Assembly (NCBI GenBank): GCA_964463485.1
Contig: CAYXDO010000132.1
Span: forward strand, 1-32,195
Length of the DNA stretch: 32,195 nt
Reading direction: 5' to 3'
Source of the DNA: CAYXDO01 sp964463485
GTDB lineage: Bacteria; Myxococcota; Kuafuiibacteriia; Kuafuiibacteriales; Kuafuiibacteriaceae
Shown: positions 16,216 through 24,709 of the stretch, one piece after another
Position numbering within the stretch: position 1 is the first letter of the stretch
How the letters are laid out: every line of letters begins with the position of its first letter
Translations under genes and position numbers: made by a program
Notes under the pieces: generated by a model
What the model was told of the DNA's origin: nothing
Databases searched by the model: none
Seen by the model: only the letters and a program-made list of their open reading frames with translations

Positions 16216-16278
16216 CCTTTCGAGCAAAGCCTGCCGACTTCGGCGCGCCAAATCTGCGTCCGCGCGCGCGTTGCGCTC

Positions 16279-16295
16279 GTGAGCTCGCAGCTCAC
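16279..16295 (-). terminator. Hairpin at the end of the 518-aa gene, possible terminator
   Basis: GTGAGCT, loop CGC, AGCTCAC is a perfect 7-bp stem that overlaps and follows the stop codon of the minus-strand gene ending at 16292. There is no downstream T-run, so this is only a candidate. Confidence 0.35.
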
Positions 16296-17848
16296 TCACC
16301 CCAGGTCACGTCCTTCATCGGCACGAGCAGCCGCGTTGCGGGCAACCCATTCTCGTTCCGGAGTCGGATCTCGAGGTTTCGATTGATCGCGCCCGTCAGG
16401 TTCGGAAGCGTCAGCTCGAAGCACAACTCACCGGAGCTCGACTTCTCGAGCTTCACCGCCTCGCTCCCTTGCCAGCCCTTGAGGTCGTTGATGCCGATCT
16501 CCACCGAGTACCCGGCCATGCTGCCCTCACCCTTGGCGGAGAACAGCCCCTTCGGCAATCGCACGTGCACCGCGGCTCCGTCCTTCTCCGCGTCGTCGGC
16601 GAGCGGCTCGAGCGCCACGTCGATCCCGAGCTCGGCTCTCTTGGCCAGAGGACAGCTCGTGTCCGAGAACGGCGACATCGCCGCCTTCCCGACCTGGAGG
16701 TCGGCGGCGTTCGGGTACAGCAGCGACTGAATCGGGAAGTCGTGAGTCGCCTGATCGGTGGTCGTCGCGTTGCTCCTCACGAGAACTCGCACCGGCTGCG
16801 AGATCAGATTCTGGAGCGTCCAGGCCTGGTGCTGGCCCAGATCGACCGGGCTCGAGGCCGCGGGAGACCCAGCGAAGCTGAAGTCGGTCTCCGGCACCTG
16901 AGTGACCATCGACGAATTGAGACACGTGGCCTTCGCGTGCGCGTCCGGCTGAAGCAGCAGCCCCTCGTCGATGCTCATCTTCGCGTCGAACACACTCAGT
17001 CGCTCATCGAGCCATGCGCCCGCGGTGCGGGTCATGTTCGCCTTGGGCGTCAGGGAGAAGTGAACGGTCTCCTTGAAGACCTGGACCGGCGCGTTATCGA
17101 GCTGCGGACCGGTCGCCACCTGCGGCGCTCCTACGGGTCGGGTGGTGTCCGGAACGTGGACGCCGTTTTCGACCTTCGGGTGGAACAGGTGGATGACTTG
17201 GCGGTTCTGCGGCCGCGCCATGCCGGTGCGGCCTTGCTCCTTGGCCTTCCCGTCGAAGCTCACCACCGCGACCGGATCGCCGAATCGAAACTCGCCTTCC
17301 TGTTGATCCGCGAGCTTGTGGTAAGCAGCGTTGTTGGCGACCTTCACGATGTCCGCCTGATCACCCCATTGCGTGTGAAACTCCGCGAGCGCCTTCTTGA
17401 TTTGGGCGACGTCCGCTCGCTCCCGAGCGATCACCTTCATGGCCAAAGGACGTCGTTGCTGGTCGAACACCGCTCCGTTCGCCAAGATCACGAAGTCCGA
17501 GTCCTTGCCGATGATGATCTCCGCGTGGAGCGGATCCCGGGCCGGCCGAGTCACCGCCGGAGCAGTGTAGACCGCGTTTCGTTCCTTCTCGATGAGTAGA
17601 GACGCGATGGTGGAGACGAACTTGCCGTTGGTCTTGTCTGGGTGATGGCAGAGGCAGTTCGAATTGAGTTGCTCGAACATCGACTTCTGCTCCGGCATGG
17701 CCGCGACGAGCAACTGGGTGAGCTTGTCGGCGGTCAGCTGGGTCGCCACGGGGGCCGAGCCCATCGCTTGGTCGACCTTGGCCTTGAGGTCGGGCTTGTC
17801 GGCTACGATTTGTCGGTAGAGCTTCATGGCGGTAGGGGCGAGTTGCAT
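16292..17848 (-). CDS. Protein of unknown function with a CxCHH motif, 518 aa
   Basis: I do not recognise this family. The ATG at 17848 is preceded by GAGGAG at ideal spacing, so the start is firm. There is no signal peptide or transmembrane segment. The N-terminal ~90 residues are helical and end in NSNCLCHHPDKTNGK (Cys65, Cys67, His68, His69), a possible metal site but not a CxxCH haem motif. The rest appears mostly beta-stranded, with blocks such as RDPLHAEIIIGKDSDFVILA, ETVHFSLTPKANMTR and ELCFELTLPNLTGAINRN, and no enzyme signature. It lies upstream of the FNR-type regulator on the same strand (114-bp gap with its own regulatory site), so they may belong to one locus. A structural or secreted-effector role is possible but unsupported. 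Confidence 0.8.
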   Translation of the reverse strand: MQLAPTAMKLYRQIVADKPDLKAKVDQAMGSAPVATQLTADKLTQLLVAAMPEQKSMFEQLNSNCLCHHPDKTNGKFVSTIASLLIEKERNAVYTAPAVTRPARDPLHAEIIIGKDSDFVILANGAVFDQQRRPLAMKVIARERADVAQIKKALAEFHTQWGDQADIVKVANNAAYHKLADQQEGEFRFGDPVAVVSFDGKAKEQGRTGMARPQNRQVIHLFHPKVENGVHVPDTTRPVGAPQVATGPQLDNAPVQVFKETVHFSLTPKANMTRTAGAWLDERLSVFDAKMSIDEGLLLQPDAHAKATCLNSSMVTQVPETDFSFAGSPAASSPVDLGQHQAWTLQNLISQPVRVLVRSNATTTDQATHDFPIQSLLYPNAADLQVGKAAMSPFSDTSCPLAKRAELGIDVALEPLADDAEKDGAAVHVRLPKGLFSAKGEGSMAGYSVEIGINDLKGWQGSEAVKLEKSSSGELCFELTLPNLTGAINRNLEIRLRNENGLPATRLLVPMKDVTWGE

Positions 17849-17976
17849 GGCTTTCTCCTCGGAAGGGCTCGGTGGCCTAGTAGTTGAGTAGTTGAGTACG
17901 TTTTCGGCCGGCCTCGCCCACCGGTGCCCGCTCCGGTCGCCTATTTTGGGAACAAGGTTACATTCTGCGAGGCCGC

Positions 17977-18588
17977 TCAGCCCTTGCGAGAGAAGCTCTG
18001 ATACGCGGACAGGACTCTTTCGACGTACCGCTGGGTCTCCCGGATCGGCGGGATCCCTTTGGCCCTCTTCACCCGCTCCGGACCGGCGTTGTAGGCCGCC
18101 GCGGTGAGCGCGAGGTCGTTGTCGAACCGGTTGGCCAAGATCCGAAGGTAGCGAGCGCCCGCGTAGATCGACGCCCGCGGATCGAACGGATCCTCGAGCT
18201 TCACGAGCGCTGCGGTCGAATCGATGAGTTGCATGATTCCCTTGGCCTGAGCCCTCGACACGGCGTCGGGTTTGAAGTTGCTCTCCACCTTGGCGATGGC
18301 CTTCAGATACGCGAAGGGGAGATCATACTCAGCTGCGGCGTCGCGGAGAATCTCGTCGTACGTATCGAGGTCGACCGGAAAGAACAGGGAGTGGCCGTAT
18401 TGCACGACCTGAAGTGAGATCTCGGGAGAGCGCGGGGGGCGAGAGTCAGTGCAATGAACGGTGTCCTCGGTATCCACCCAGCAGTAGAAACGGTCGGCGT
18501 GGGCGGCCAGGGGCAAGCAGAGCGCGAACGCGAAGGTGACGCCGTCGAGTCGCAACCGCACCAGCTCAGGGTAGGGTCGGGCCCGCAT
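17977..18588 (-). CDS. Lytic transglycosylase (SLT family) with signal peptide, 203 aa
   Basis: The enzyme cleaves peptidoglycan glycan strands in the periplasm to give anhydromuropeptides. The ATG at 18588 (GGGGAG upstream) starts a signal peptide with probable cleavage after LAAHA (residue 31). An N-terminal DUF4124-like stretch with two Cys (FYCWVDTEDTVHC) precedes the catalytic domain at about 78-195: the catalytic glutamate is Glu102 in AIAKVESNFKP, followed by AKGIMQLI and AAAYNAGPERV, all standard SLT motifs. Longer in-frame extension upstream lacks signal features. It is divergent from the Ser/Thr kinase gene, sharing a 170-bp intergenic region. Confidence 0.95.
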   Translation of the reverse strand: MRARPYPELVRLRLDGVTFAFALCLPLAAHADRFYCWVDTEDTVHCTDSRPPRSPEISLQVVQYGHSLFFPVDLDTYDEILRDAAAEYDLPFAYLKAIAKVESNFKPDAVSRAQAKGIMQLIDSTAALVKLEDPFDPRASIYAGARYLRILANRFDNDLALTAAAYNAGPERVKRAKGIPPIRETQRYVERVLSAYQSFSRKG

Positions 18589-18758
18589 CTTGTCCACTCC
18601 CCGCCGAGGCGAGGTAGGATCCCCCACCTCTGCCCCGCGCCAGGAATTGCGTCGGCCGAAGGGGTCGACGGGATTCACTCCGGCCCGGCACCGCGAATTT
18701 CGTCGCACCGTCAGTGGTCCTTGTGACTCGCCACATCCCCGTGGGAAGGTAGCCGAAC

Positions 18759-20762
18759 GTGGCCGCGCCCGAAGACCCTCCTCCGCCTGCGTCGGGCGGA
18801 GCGCCCGAAGGCGACGACGGGCCCCCGCGGGCGCCGCGCAGCCGCGAGACCTCCCGGCGCGGAGAGACCATCCTCGGTCGCTACCGCATCGAACGCGAGA
18901 TCGCTCGCGGAGGCATGGGGATCGTTTATTTGGCCACTCAGATCGGCCTCGGACGCCCCGTCGCGCTGAAGATCCTCGCGCCGAAGGCAGGCTGGTCCGA
19001 CCCTCACTTCGCGCAGCGCTTCTTCTTGGAGGCCTCCATTTCGGCCCACCTCGTCCATCCCAACATCGTCACCGTGCATGACTACGGTGAGTCCGAGCGC
19101 GGCGAGATGTTCCTCGTCATGGAGCACCTCGACGGTCGCTCACTCGCCGACGTCATCAGCGAGGGTCGAATCACCAGCCTCGAGCAGGTCCTCAACATCG
19201 GCGCCCAAATCTGCCGGGCCCTTCGCGAGGCCCACGCCCGAGGCGTGGTTCATCGCGACCTGAAGAGCAGCAACGTGATGATTCTGGACAGCGGCGACCA
19301 GGTCGATGGCGAGCACGTCAAGGTCCTCGACTTCGGCCTGGTCAAGATCGTCTATCCCCAAGCGCAGCTCAACCAAGGCGTCGACCGCCTGGAGCTCACC
19401 GAGACCGGACGATTCCTCGGGTCCCCCCGTTACGTGTCTCCCGAGCAAATCTCGGGCGGCCAAGTCGACCACCGAGCCGACATTTATTCCTTTGGAATTC
19501 TGCTCTACCAAATGACGACCGGCCGCCTGCCGTTCGGCGGCAAGGACCTGATCGAGTTGGCGTACCAACACATGAATACTCCGCTGCCGCCGATCGAAGC
19601 CGGACCCGACGGTCGGCCGGTCCCGCCGGCGCTCTCTGAGTTGATTCTGCGCTGCTGCGCCAAGGACCGGGAGTCACGACACTCGTCCATGGACGAAGTC
19701 CTCGGCGAGCTCCGGGCGCTCGGCCCAGGCGGCCTGAGATCGAGCGGCAGCACCGGCCCGATCCGCCTCCCCGCCAACCTCGGCAAGCCGGGCGGCCCGC
19801 CGGTGAGCGCGCCTCCGCGAGGGACCTCGCTCGGCACGGCCTCCACCGAGACCGGAGAGGTTCGGCCGCTCGCCGAGGTCCCCGTCGACGCGACCTCCAA
19901 CAACCAGCTCGTGCCTCGCCCGGTGAGTGCGACATCCTCGCCCTCCAAGGTTCCTTGGATCATCGCCACCGTGTCCCTCGCCGCGTTGATCGCCGCCGTC
20001 GCCGTGTTCGCGGTCTTGGCCCTCGACGTCCGGGAGAGGCTCCTGCGACCTGCCCCCGAGCCCCGCACGGAGGTTCGCGTCGAACGAGTCTCCTCCGACG
20101 GAGATCAAGCGAGGGTGACTTTCGACTCCACGCCGCGCGGAGCGCGAGTCGACGAAAACGGCGTGTCGCTCGGGACCACGCCGTTCCTCCACACCTACGA
20201 GGTCGAGGACTCCGACCCACTGCACCGCTTCACCTTCAGGCTCAAGGGTTACGAGCCGGCTAACGTCGAAACGCTCATAGACGTCGGCCGCGTGACCGTA
20301 CACGCCACACTCAGAGCGCGCCCCGATGAGCGCCGGGTCACCGGTTCGCCTGACGCCGCAGCGACCCGTCCCGAGCAAGCTCCCGCGACGCCGCTGAGTA
20401 CGCCGCTGGCCGCAACTCCAGACGCAGGCTTCAGCCCACCGCCGGACTCGCCTCCCGTCGAAGCCAAACCTTCGGGCCCGGCCAAAGTCACCGCCGGAGT
20501 CCTCGAGCGGGAGCTCCTGACTCGCAAGGACTTCCAGCTCCCCGCAGCCGTCCGCTCGGCCCACCGCGGTGAGAAGCTCCGCATCGTCGTGTTGGTCTGC
20601 ACCGACAAGTCCGGCAACGTCGATCCGCAACGCACCCGCATCCTCACCGCGCCAGTCGGTGCCGAGCAGTCCGTACTCGAAGCAATTCGTCAGTGGAAGT
20701 ATCGCCCCCAGGCCGTACCCATCTGCGGGCCCGTGCATTTTTCCGTCGAAGTCGGCCGCTGA
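18759..20762 (+). CDS. Transmembrane Ser/Thr protein kinase with PEGA and TonB C-terminal domains, 667 aa
   Basis: A Hanks-type kinase occupies about residues 38-315: Gly loop IARGGMGIVYLA, ATP-binding Lys71 (VALKIL), catalytic Asp167 (VVHRDLKSSN) and DFG Asp191 (VLDFGLVKI). A Pro/Ser/Gly-rich juxtamembrane linker leads to one transmembrane helix (about 399-423), which places the C-terminus outside the cytoplasm. There it has a PEGA-like domain (about 453-530; VTFDSTPRGARVDENG, LKGYEPANVETL) and, after a Pro/Ala-rich spacer, a TonB C-terminal-type domain (about 585-667; KLRIVVLVCTDKSGNVD, VLEAIRQWKYRPQAVP). The kinase may sense or contact an envelope partner through these modules. The GTG start at 18759 follows GAAGG. 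The next gene begins 5 nt after the stop. Confidence 0.95.
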   Translation: MAAPEDPPPPASGGAPEGDDGPPRAPRSRETSRRGETILGRYRIEREIARGGMGIVYLATQIGLGRPVALKILAPKAGWSDPHFAQRFFLEASISAHLVHPNIVTVHDYGESERGEMFLVMEHLDGRSLADVISEGRITSLEQVLNIGAQICRALREAHARGVVHRDLKSSNVMILDSGDQVDGEHVKVLDFGLVKIVYPQAQLNQGVDRLELTETGRFLGSPRYVSPEQISGGQVDHRADIYSFGILLYQMTTGRLPFGGKDLIELAYQHMNTPLPPIEAGPDGRPVPPALSELILRCCAKDRESRHSSMDEVLGELRALGPGGLRSSGSTGPIRLPANLGKPGGPPVSAPPRGTSLGTASTETGEVRPLAEVPVDATSNNQLVPRPVSATSSPSKVPWIIATVSLAALIAAVAVFAVLALDVRERLLRPAPEPRTEVRVERVSSDGDQARVTFDSTPRGARVDENGVSLGTTPFLHTYEVEDSDPLHRFTFRLKGYEPANVETLIDVGRVTVHATLRARPDERRVTGSPDAAATRPEQAPATPLSTPLAATPDAGFSPPPDSPPVEAKPSGPAKVTAGVLERELLTRKDFQLPAAVRSAHRGEKLRIVVLVCTDKSGNVDPQRTRILTAPVGAEQSVLEAIRQWKYRPQAVPICGPVHFSVEVGR

Positions 20763-20767
20763 CCGAG

Positions 20768-23380
20768 ATGCGCCCGCGAAAGCCCAAGACCCGCGCCCTC
20801 CTCGGATCCATCGCGCTGCTCGGCGGCAACATCTGTTGCGGAAATGTCGCACTCATCGAGGCGCCTCCAGGAAGCCGGCTGATCGTCGCGTTCGGAGACG
20901 CCGAAGGGGTCGGCGCGGTCGAGACCGGGACGGGCGCCCTGGTCGACCTCGAGCTCCGGTCCGAGACCATCGCCGCGGTCTTCGTCATCTCACCCGAAGA
21001 CCTCATGGGCCCGAGCGGCCAACCCATCTCTGCCCAGGAGCTCGCCACCGCCGAGTTTCTCCCGGCCCGCGCCCTGCCCCGCCCGGACGCCTGCGCTGGC
21101 TGCCTCGCGCCCACGGTCGGCGACCAGCCGCTCATCGTCCATCCCGGAGATCGTTGCTCGCTGTTTGTCTCCCCTCGCGCGACCTACCGCGGTCCCGGCC
21201 TCGTCGAAGACGAGTTGCAGCCCGCGCAAGTCGAGACCCTCACGCTCGGGACCGAGCTGCGCTGGCCGGGATCCTGCCCGGTCCCGTCGGACCCCAAACC
21301 CACCGAGGGCCTGAGACTCACCACCTGCCCCATTCTCCCGGAAGGGTCTCCGGAGAGTTATTACGGCACCGACATGGACGAGCGCGGAAATATTCTGCGC
21401 GTAGGGGAGCATCAACTCCTCGGTTCTCGTCCCGGAGCTCCCTCATCCAACCTGACGCGCGACCTCCAGGGACCCTTCCGAGTCGTCGTGCGGGCACCCG
21501 ACGGCGATGGGTTCCTCTTGGTCACCTCTGACCTCGGAGCCGCCGCAACGAGCGGCTCGCGATGGGAGCGCGTCCGGCTCGGCGACGAAGCGATCGAAGT
21601 CACCTCGCTGCCCGTCCTCGCCGACATGTTGCCCTCCAAGATTCAGACCTTCGGCGATAAGACCTACGTCGGAGGCGGCGTGCGAAGTCACTTGGGTGGG
21701 TTCCAGCCGGCCATCGCCACCTGCGATGGGATCGCGTGTCGCCGAGCTTCGTTCGATTCGACCGCAGAGTGCGGCTACGGAGGCCGCGGCTCGTCGGTCT
21801 CGGCCTTCGCACGCACCAGCTCCACCGTCTTCGCGATCGGGCAGCGCGGCGGGATCCTCGCGTGGAACGGGGAGCAGTTCTCGTGTCGGGCCGACGAGCA
21901 CGACGCCGCTCGAAGCGAGCCGGCGATCCCGTGGCCGGGCGGGGGGCTCGCGTTCTGGACGCACGTGCTCGCGGCCCAGGCCGTCGCAGATCGAGTGTAC
22001 GTGTGCGGCGCCGCGTTGCGCCAAAACGTACGCGTGGGTGTGCTCGCCTCCTTCGACGCCGCGGATCCGACGTTGACCGTGACATCCACGGATGCCCACG
22101 ATTGCCAGAGCCTCGCCGTGCTTCCCGGAGCGAGCGAAGTGACTGCGACCTTTCGAGGCCGCGCTCTGACCCTCGACGCGGACGGCATCGTCTCTTCGAC
22201 CCCGCTCGGGACCGGCCCCGACGCTCTCTTCCCGGAGCTCGGCCGACCGATGGACTCGCTCCTGGTCGCCGGCGACTGGATCCTGGCTCTCGGCAACGAC
22301 GAACACACCGTCCAGCGACGAGCTCCCACCGGTGAGCTCGAGAAAATCGCCGAGACTCAGTTCGTCGCGGGTGAGACCGTCGTCGCGCAAACCGGCCCCA
22401 GCCAGCTCACCATCCTCCGCACCGACGCTCCGAGCCTGGAGCTGGAGGTTGGAGCGACCTGCGCTCAAACTCACTTGTCCCAACGCTCGAAGTCTCTCCC
22501 TCCTCTGACGGCCGACTCGGAGCTATTGGGCGCGACCGCCGCAGCCGACGGCCGAATCCTCGTCTTCGGGAGCGTCGATGGGTTCACGGGATATGTCGCA
22601 CTCTCCAACGCCGATGGGTCGTGGTCCGCTACGCGGCTCGATGGGTTCGCGCCGGTCCGAAGCGCGGCCGAGATCTTGGACGGTCGGTTCGTGCTCGCAC
22701 ACGGCAACGCCATCTCGATCCTCGAGGCGTCCGACCTCAGCGCGTCCCCCCTAGAGCTCGTGTTCGACGACCCACGCACCGCGCCCGTGGAGCGCCCTGC
22801 CGCTGACTCCAACGCCTCCTTCCTACGTGTGACGGCCTCCGCCGGCATCGCCTGGGTCGGGGGCGACCGAGCGCTGGTCCGTGTCGAACCCACTCGGGGC
22901 GGCGCGCTCCGGGGTGTCGCCTTCTGGTACTCGACGTACATCGCCGACCTCGTCACCGACCTCACCGCTCGTGACACTCCGAAGGTCTCCTTCCTGTCCG
23001 GTCGGATTCCGAGCCACCTCGACTTCACCGTCGATCTCGCGCCGACCGTCTCCGAGTTCAGCTCCCGATCGGACATATTCCGACTCATTCCGGCCCGCGC
23101 CGAGTGCGATGGGTCCACCAAGGTCGGAGGCGACGGGCTCATCACGGTCTGCCGAGCCCTCGACCCAACAGTCGACTTCGAACGAACACGCGCGGCCGCG
23201 GGCTTGATCCGCGGCCAGTCGGGCTTGCTCCTGGTCGGCGTCGAGGGGCGCGTGGTGAATCCCGTGAATAGTCTCAGCTTCAGGATCGGGCAGACCGTTC
23301 GAAACACCTACGACCTCGAAGCGAGCTCGTTCGTGGTCACCGATGGCCTTCACCAGCTCGCCGCCGTGGTGGGCCGATGA
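20768..23380 (+). CDS. Large probable exported protein, beta-propeller-like, 870 aa
   Basis: I do not recognise this protein. The ATG at 20768, 5 nt after the kinase stop, starts a sequence with an Arg/Lys-rich n-region, a short hydrophobic core (LLGSIALLGGNICC) and two adjacent cysteines, which suggests export, possibly as a lipoprotein with a non-standard lipobox. The body has many short beta-strand runs of the form VFVFGSVDG, TGYVALSNADGSW, KTYVGGGVRSHLGG and DRVYVCGAAL, with Gly-Asp turns, suggesting one or two beta-propellers. Cys pairs (DACAGCLAP, ATCDGIACRR) may form disulfides. Its 3' end overlaps the hydrolase start (ATGA), so kinase, this protein and hydrolase are probably co-translated. 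It could be an extracellular ligand or sensor partner for the kinase; this is conjecture. Confidence 0.8.
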   Translation: MRPRKPKTRALLGSIALLGGNICCGNVALIEAPPGSRLIVAFGDAEGVGAVETGTGALVDLELRSETIAAVFVISPEDLMGPSGQPISAQELATAEFLPARALPRPDACAGCLAPTVGDQPLIVHPGDRCSLFVSPRATYRGPGLVEDELQPAQVETLTLGTELRWPGSCPVPSDPKPTEGLRLTTCPILPEGSPESYYGTDMDERGNILRVGEHQLLGSRPGAPSSNLTRDLQGPFRVVVRAPDGDGFLLVTSDLGAAATSGSRWERVRLGDEAIEVTSLPVLADMLPSKIQTFGDKTYVGGGVRSHLGGFQPAIATCDGIACRRASFDSTAECGYGGRGSSVSAFARTSSTVFAIGQRGGILAWNGEQFSCRADEHDAARSEPAIPWPGGGLAFWTHVLAAQAVADRVYVCGAALRQNVRVGVLASFDAADPTLTVTSTDAHDCQSLAVLPGASEVTATFRGRALTLDADGIVSSTPLGTGPDALFPELGRPMDSLLVAGDWILALGNDEHTVQRRAPTGELEKIAETQFVAGETVVAQTGPSQLTILRTDAPSLELEVGATCAQTHLSQRSKSLPPLTADSELLGATAAADGRILVFGSVDGFTGYVALSNADGSWSATRLDGFAPVRSAAEILDGRFVLAHGNAISILEASDLSASPLELVFDDPRTAPVERPAADSNASFLRVTASAGIAWVGGDRALVRVEPTRGGALRGVAFWYSTYIADLVTDLTARDTPKVSFLSGRIPSHLDFTVDLAPTVSEFSSRSDIFRLIPARAECDGSTKVGGDGLITVCRALDPTVDFERTRAAAGLIRGQSGLLLVGVEGRVVNPVNSLSFRIGQTVRNTYDLEASSFVVTDGLHQLAAVVGR

Positions 23381-24678
23381 GACGATCTAGCCCCAATCGA
23401 CTCATCTTCCAGCGACTCATCTTCCAGCGACTCATCTTCCAGCGACCCATCTTCCAGCGTCCCATCTTCCAGCGTCCCATCTTCCAGAGACTCATCATCC
23501 AGCGACCCATCTTCCAGCGACTCATCTACCATCTCGTGAGCCTCGGCCTTTGCGTCTGGGCCTGCGGAGAGAGTCTCCCGTTCGAGCCGGCCGGTCCTGA
23601 AGCAGCTCCGAACCCCGCGGAGCTCGGCCCGTACCCCGTCGGCGTCGCCACCTACGAGCTCACGGACCCACGCCGAATCACGAACGGCCACGCCAGACGA
23701 GTCGTCACCGAGGTCTGGTACCCTGCCAGCGAAGAGGCGCGCGATGGCCGAGGCTTCGAGTACCCCATCATCGACATGGTGCACCCGAATATCCGAGCCG
23801 ACTTCGCCCCCGACGAGCTAGGAGTAATTCCGACCTCAGCGGTCCGCGACGCAGAACCTCGATCGGTTGGGCCCTTCCCGCTCGTCCTGTTCAGTCACGG
23901 AAATGGAGCGATGAGGGTGCAGTCCACCTTCCTGACCGTCTGGCTCGCGAGCCATGGGTACGTGGTGGCTGCGCCCGACCACGAAGGCAACACCCTCGCC
24001 GATTTCTCGACCCTGAACCGCCTCGACTTCTCGAACGTGCTCGAGAGTTACCTGGATCGACCCCTCGACTTCGCGGTGGTGATCGAGCAACTCGGCGCCC
24101 GGGCCAGGGACGACGACCCGATCGCGACTCTCGTCGACTTCGAACGCATGGGCACCGTTGGACACTCCCTCGGAGCGGCCACGGCGATCCGTTCGTCCGG
24201 AATCGAACGAAAGATCGACGCCGTCGTGGCGCACTCACCCCCGGGCTACCTGCTGACTTGGCGCGAGGTCGACGTGGAGCTCGAGGACGTCGGCATTCCG
24301 GTATTCATTCAGGCCGGCCGGCTCGACGAGACTCTCCCGCCGGAGAATCCGAGGTCGGTCTACGAACACCTGAGCGCTCCGGCATACTCGCTGGAGCTCG
24401 AGACGGCCGGTCACTTCACCTTCAGCGACCTTTGTATCCTGAGCGCGGGCGCGATCGCCAAAGCCGATGAGTACGGCGTAGGCAACGTGCTCGAAGACGG
24501 CTGCGGCCCTGAGAACCTGCCGGCCGCCGTCGCCCTCCCCCTGGTTCGCGCCTACTCGATCGGCTTCTTCAACCGTTTTCTGCGAAGCTCCGAAGGATCG
24601 GCAACTTACCTCGAGGAGACCTCGGGCACCGAGTTGGTCGGCAGAGCCGGAGAGGTTCACCTCGAGGTCAAACGATGA
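23377..24678 (+). CDS. Alpha/beta-hydrolase lipoprotein (PAF-acetylhydrolase/dienelactone hydrolase-like) with repeat-built N-terminus, 433 aa
   Basis: The catalytic triad is visible as Ser264 in GHSLG, Asp317 in AGRLDETLPP and His346 in AGHFTF. The oxyanion region (LVLFSHGNGAMR) and a PAF-acetylhydrolase-like entry (VGVATYELTDPRR, EVWYPAS) support a secreted esterase or lipase of that superfamily. The start is the ATG at 23377, which overlaps the preceding stop (ATGA). Residues 8-52 are nine pentapeptide units of the type RLIFQ, encoded by 15-bp tandem repeats, running directly into a hydrophobic core and Cys63 (LGLCVWAC). No in-frame start inside the repeats gives a better signal peptide: the GTG at 23536 leaves only nine uncharged residues. 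The substrate is unknown. It is probably membrane-anchored. Confidence 0.9.
   Translation: MRRSSPNRLIFQRLIFQRLIFQRPIFQRPIFQRPIFQRLIIQRPIFQRLIYHLVSLGLCVWACGESLPFEPAGPEAAPNPAELGPYPVGVATYELTDPRRITNGHARRVVTEVWYPASEEARDGRGFEYPIIDMVHPNIRADFAPDELGVIPTSAVRDAEPRSVGPFPLVLFSHGNGAMRVQSTFLTVWLASHGYVVAAPDHEGNTLADFSTLNRLDFSNVLESYLDRPLDFAVVIEQLGARARDDDPIATLVDFERMGTVGHSLGAATAIRSSGIERKIDAVVAHSPPGYLLTWREVDVELEDVGIPVFIQAGRLDETLPPENPRSVYEHLSAPAYSLELETAGHFTFSDLCILSAGAIAKADEYGVGNVLEDGCGPENLPAAVALPLVRAYSIGFFNRFLRSSEGSATYLEETSGTELVGRAGEVHLEVKR
23398..23532. repeat. 15-bp minisatellite, eight units plus a degenerate ninth
   Basis: The consensus is CGACTCATCTTCCAG. Units 1-3 are identical, units 4-6 and 8 carry CCC for CTC and sometimes CGT for CGA, unit 7 is AGACTCATCATCCAG, and unit 9 decays into the signal peptide core. 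Nothing like CRISPR spacers separates them. The array is translated in frame as RLIFQ/RPIFQ units, and because the unit is a multiple of three, changes in copy number would not shift the frame. Confidence 0.97.
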
Positions 24679-24709
24679 GTGCAGTCGTGGAATGAAATCG
24701 ACCGAATGA

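Noticed and set aside
23337..23525. A minus-strand frame reading as MGRWK/MSRWK repeats, like a cationic toxic peptide
   Set aside because: It is a by-product of the 15-bp array having no stops in several frames. The plus-strand reading is supported by the ATGA coupling and the intact hydrolase.
23398..23532. Possible CRISPR array
   Set aside because: Units are contiguous 15-mers with no spacers and no cas genes; it is a simple tandem repeat.
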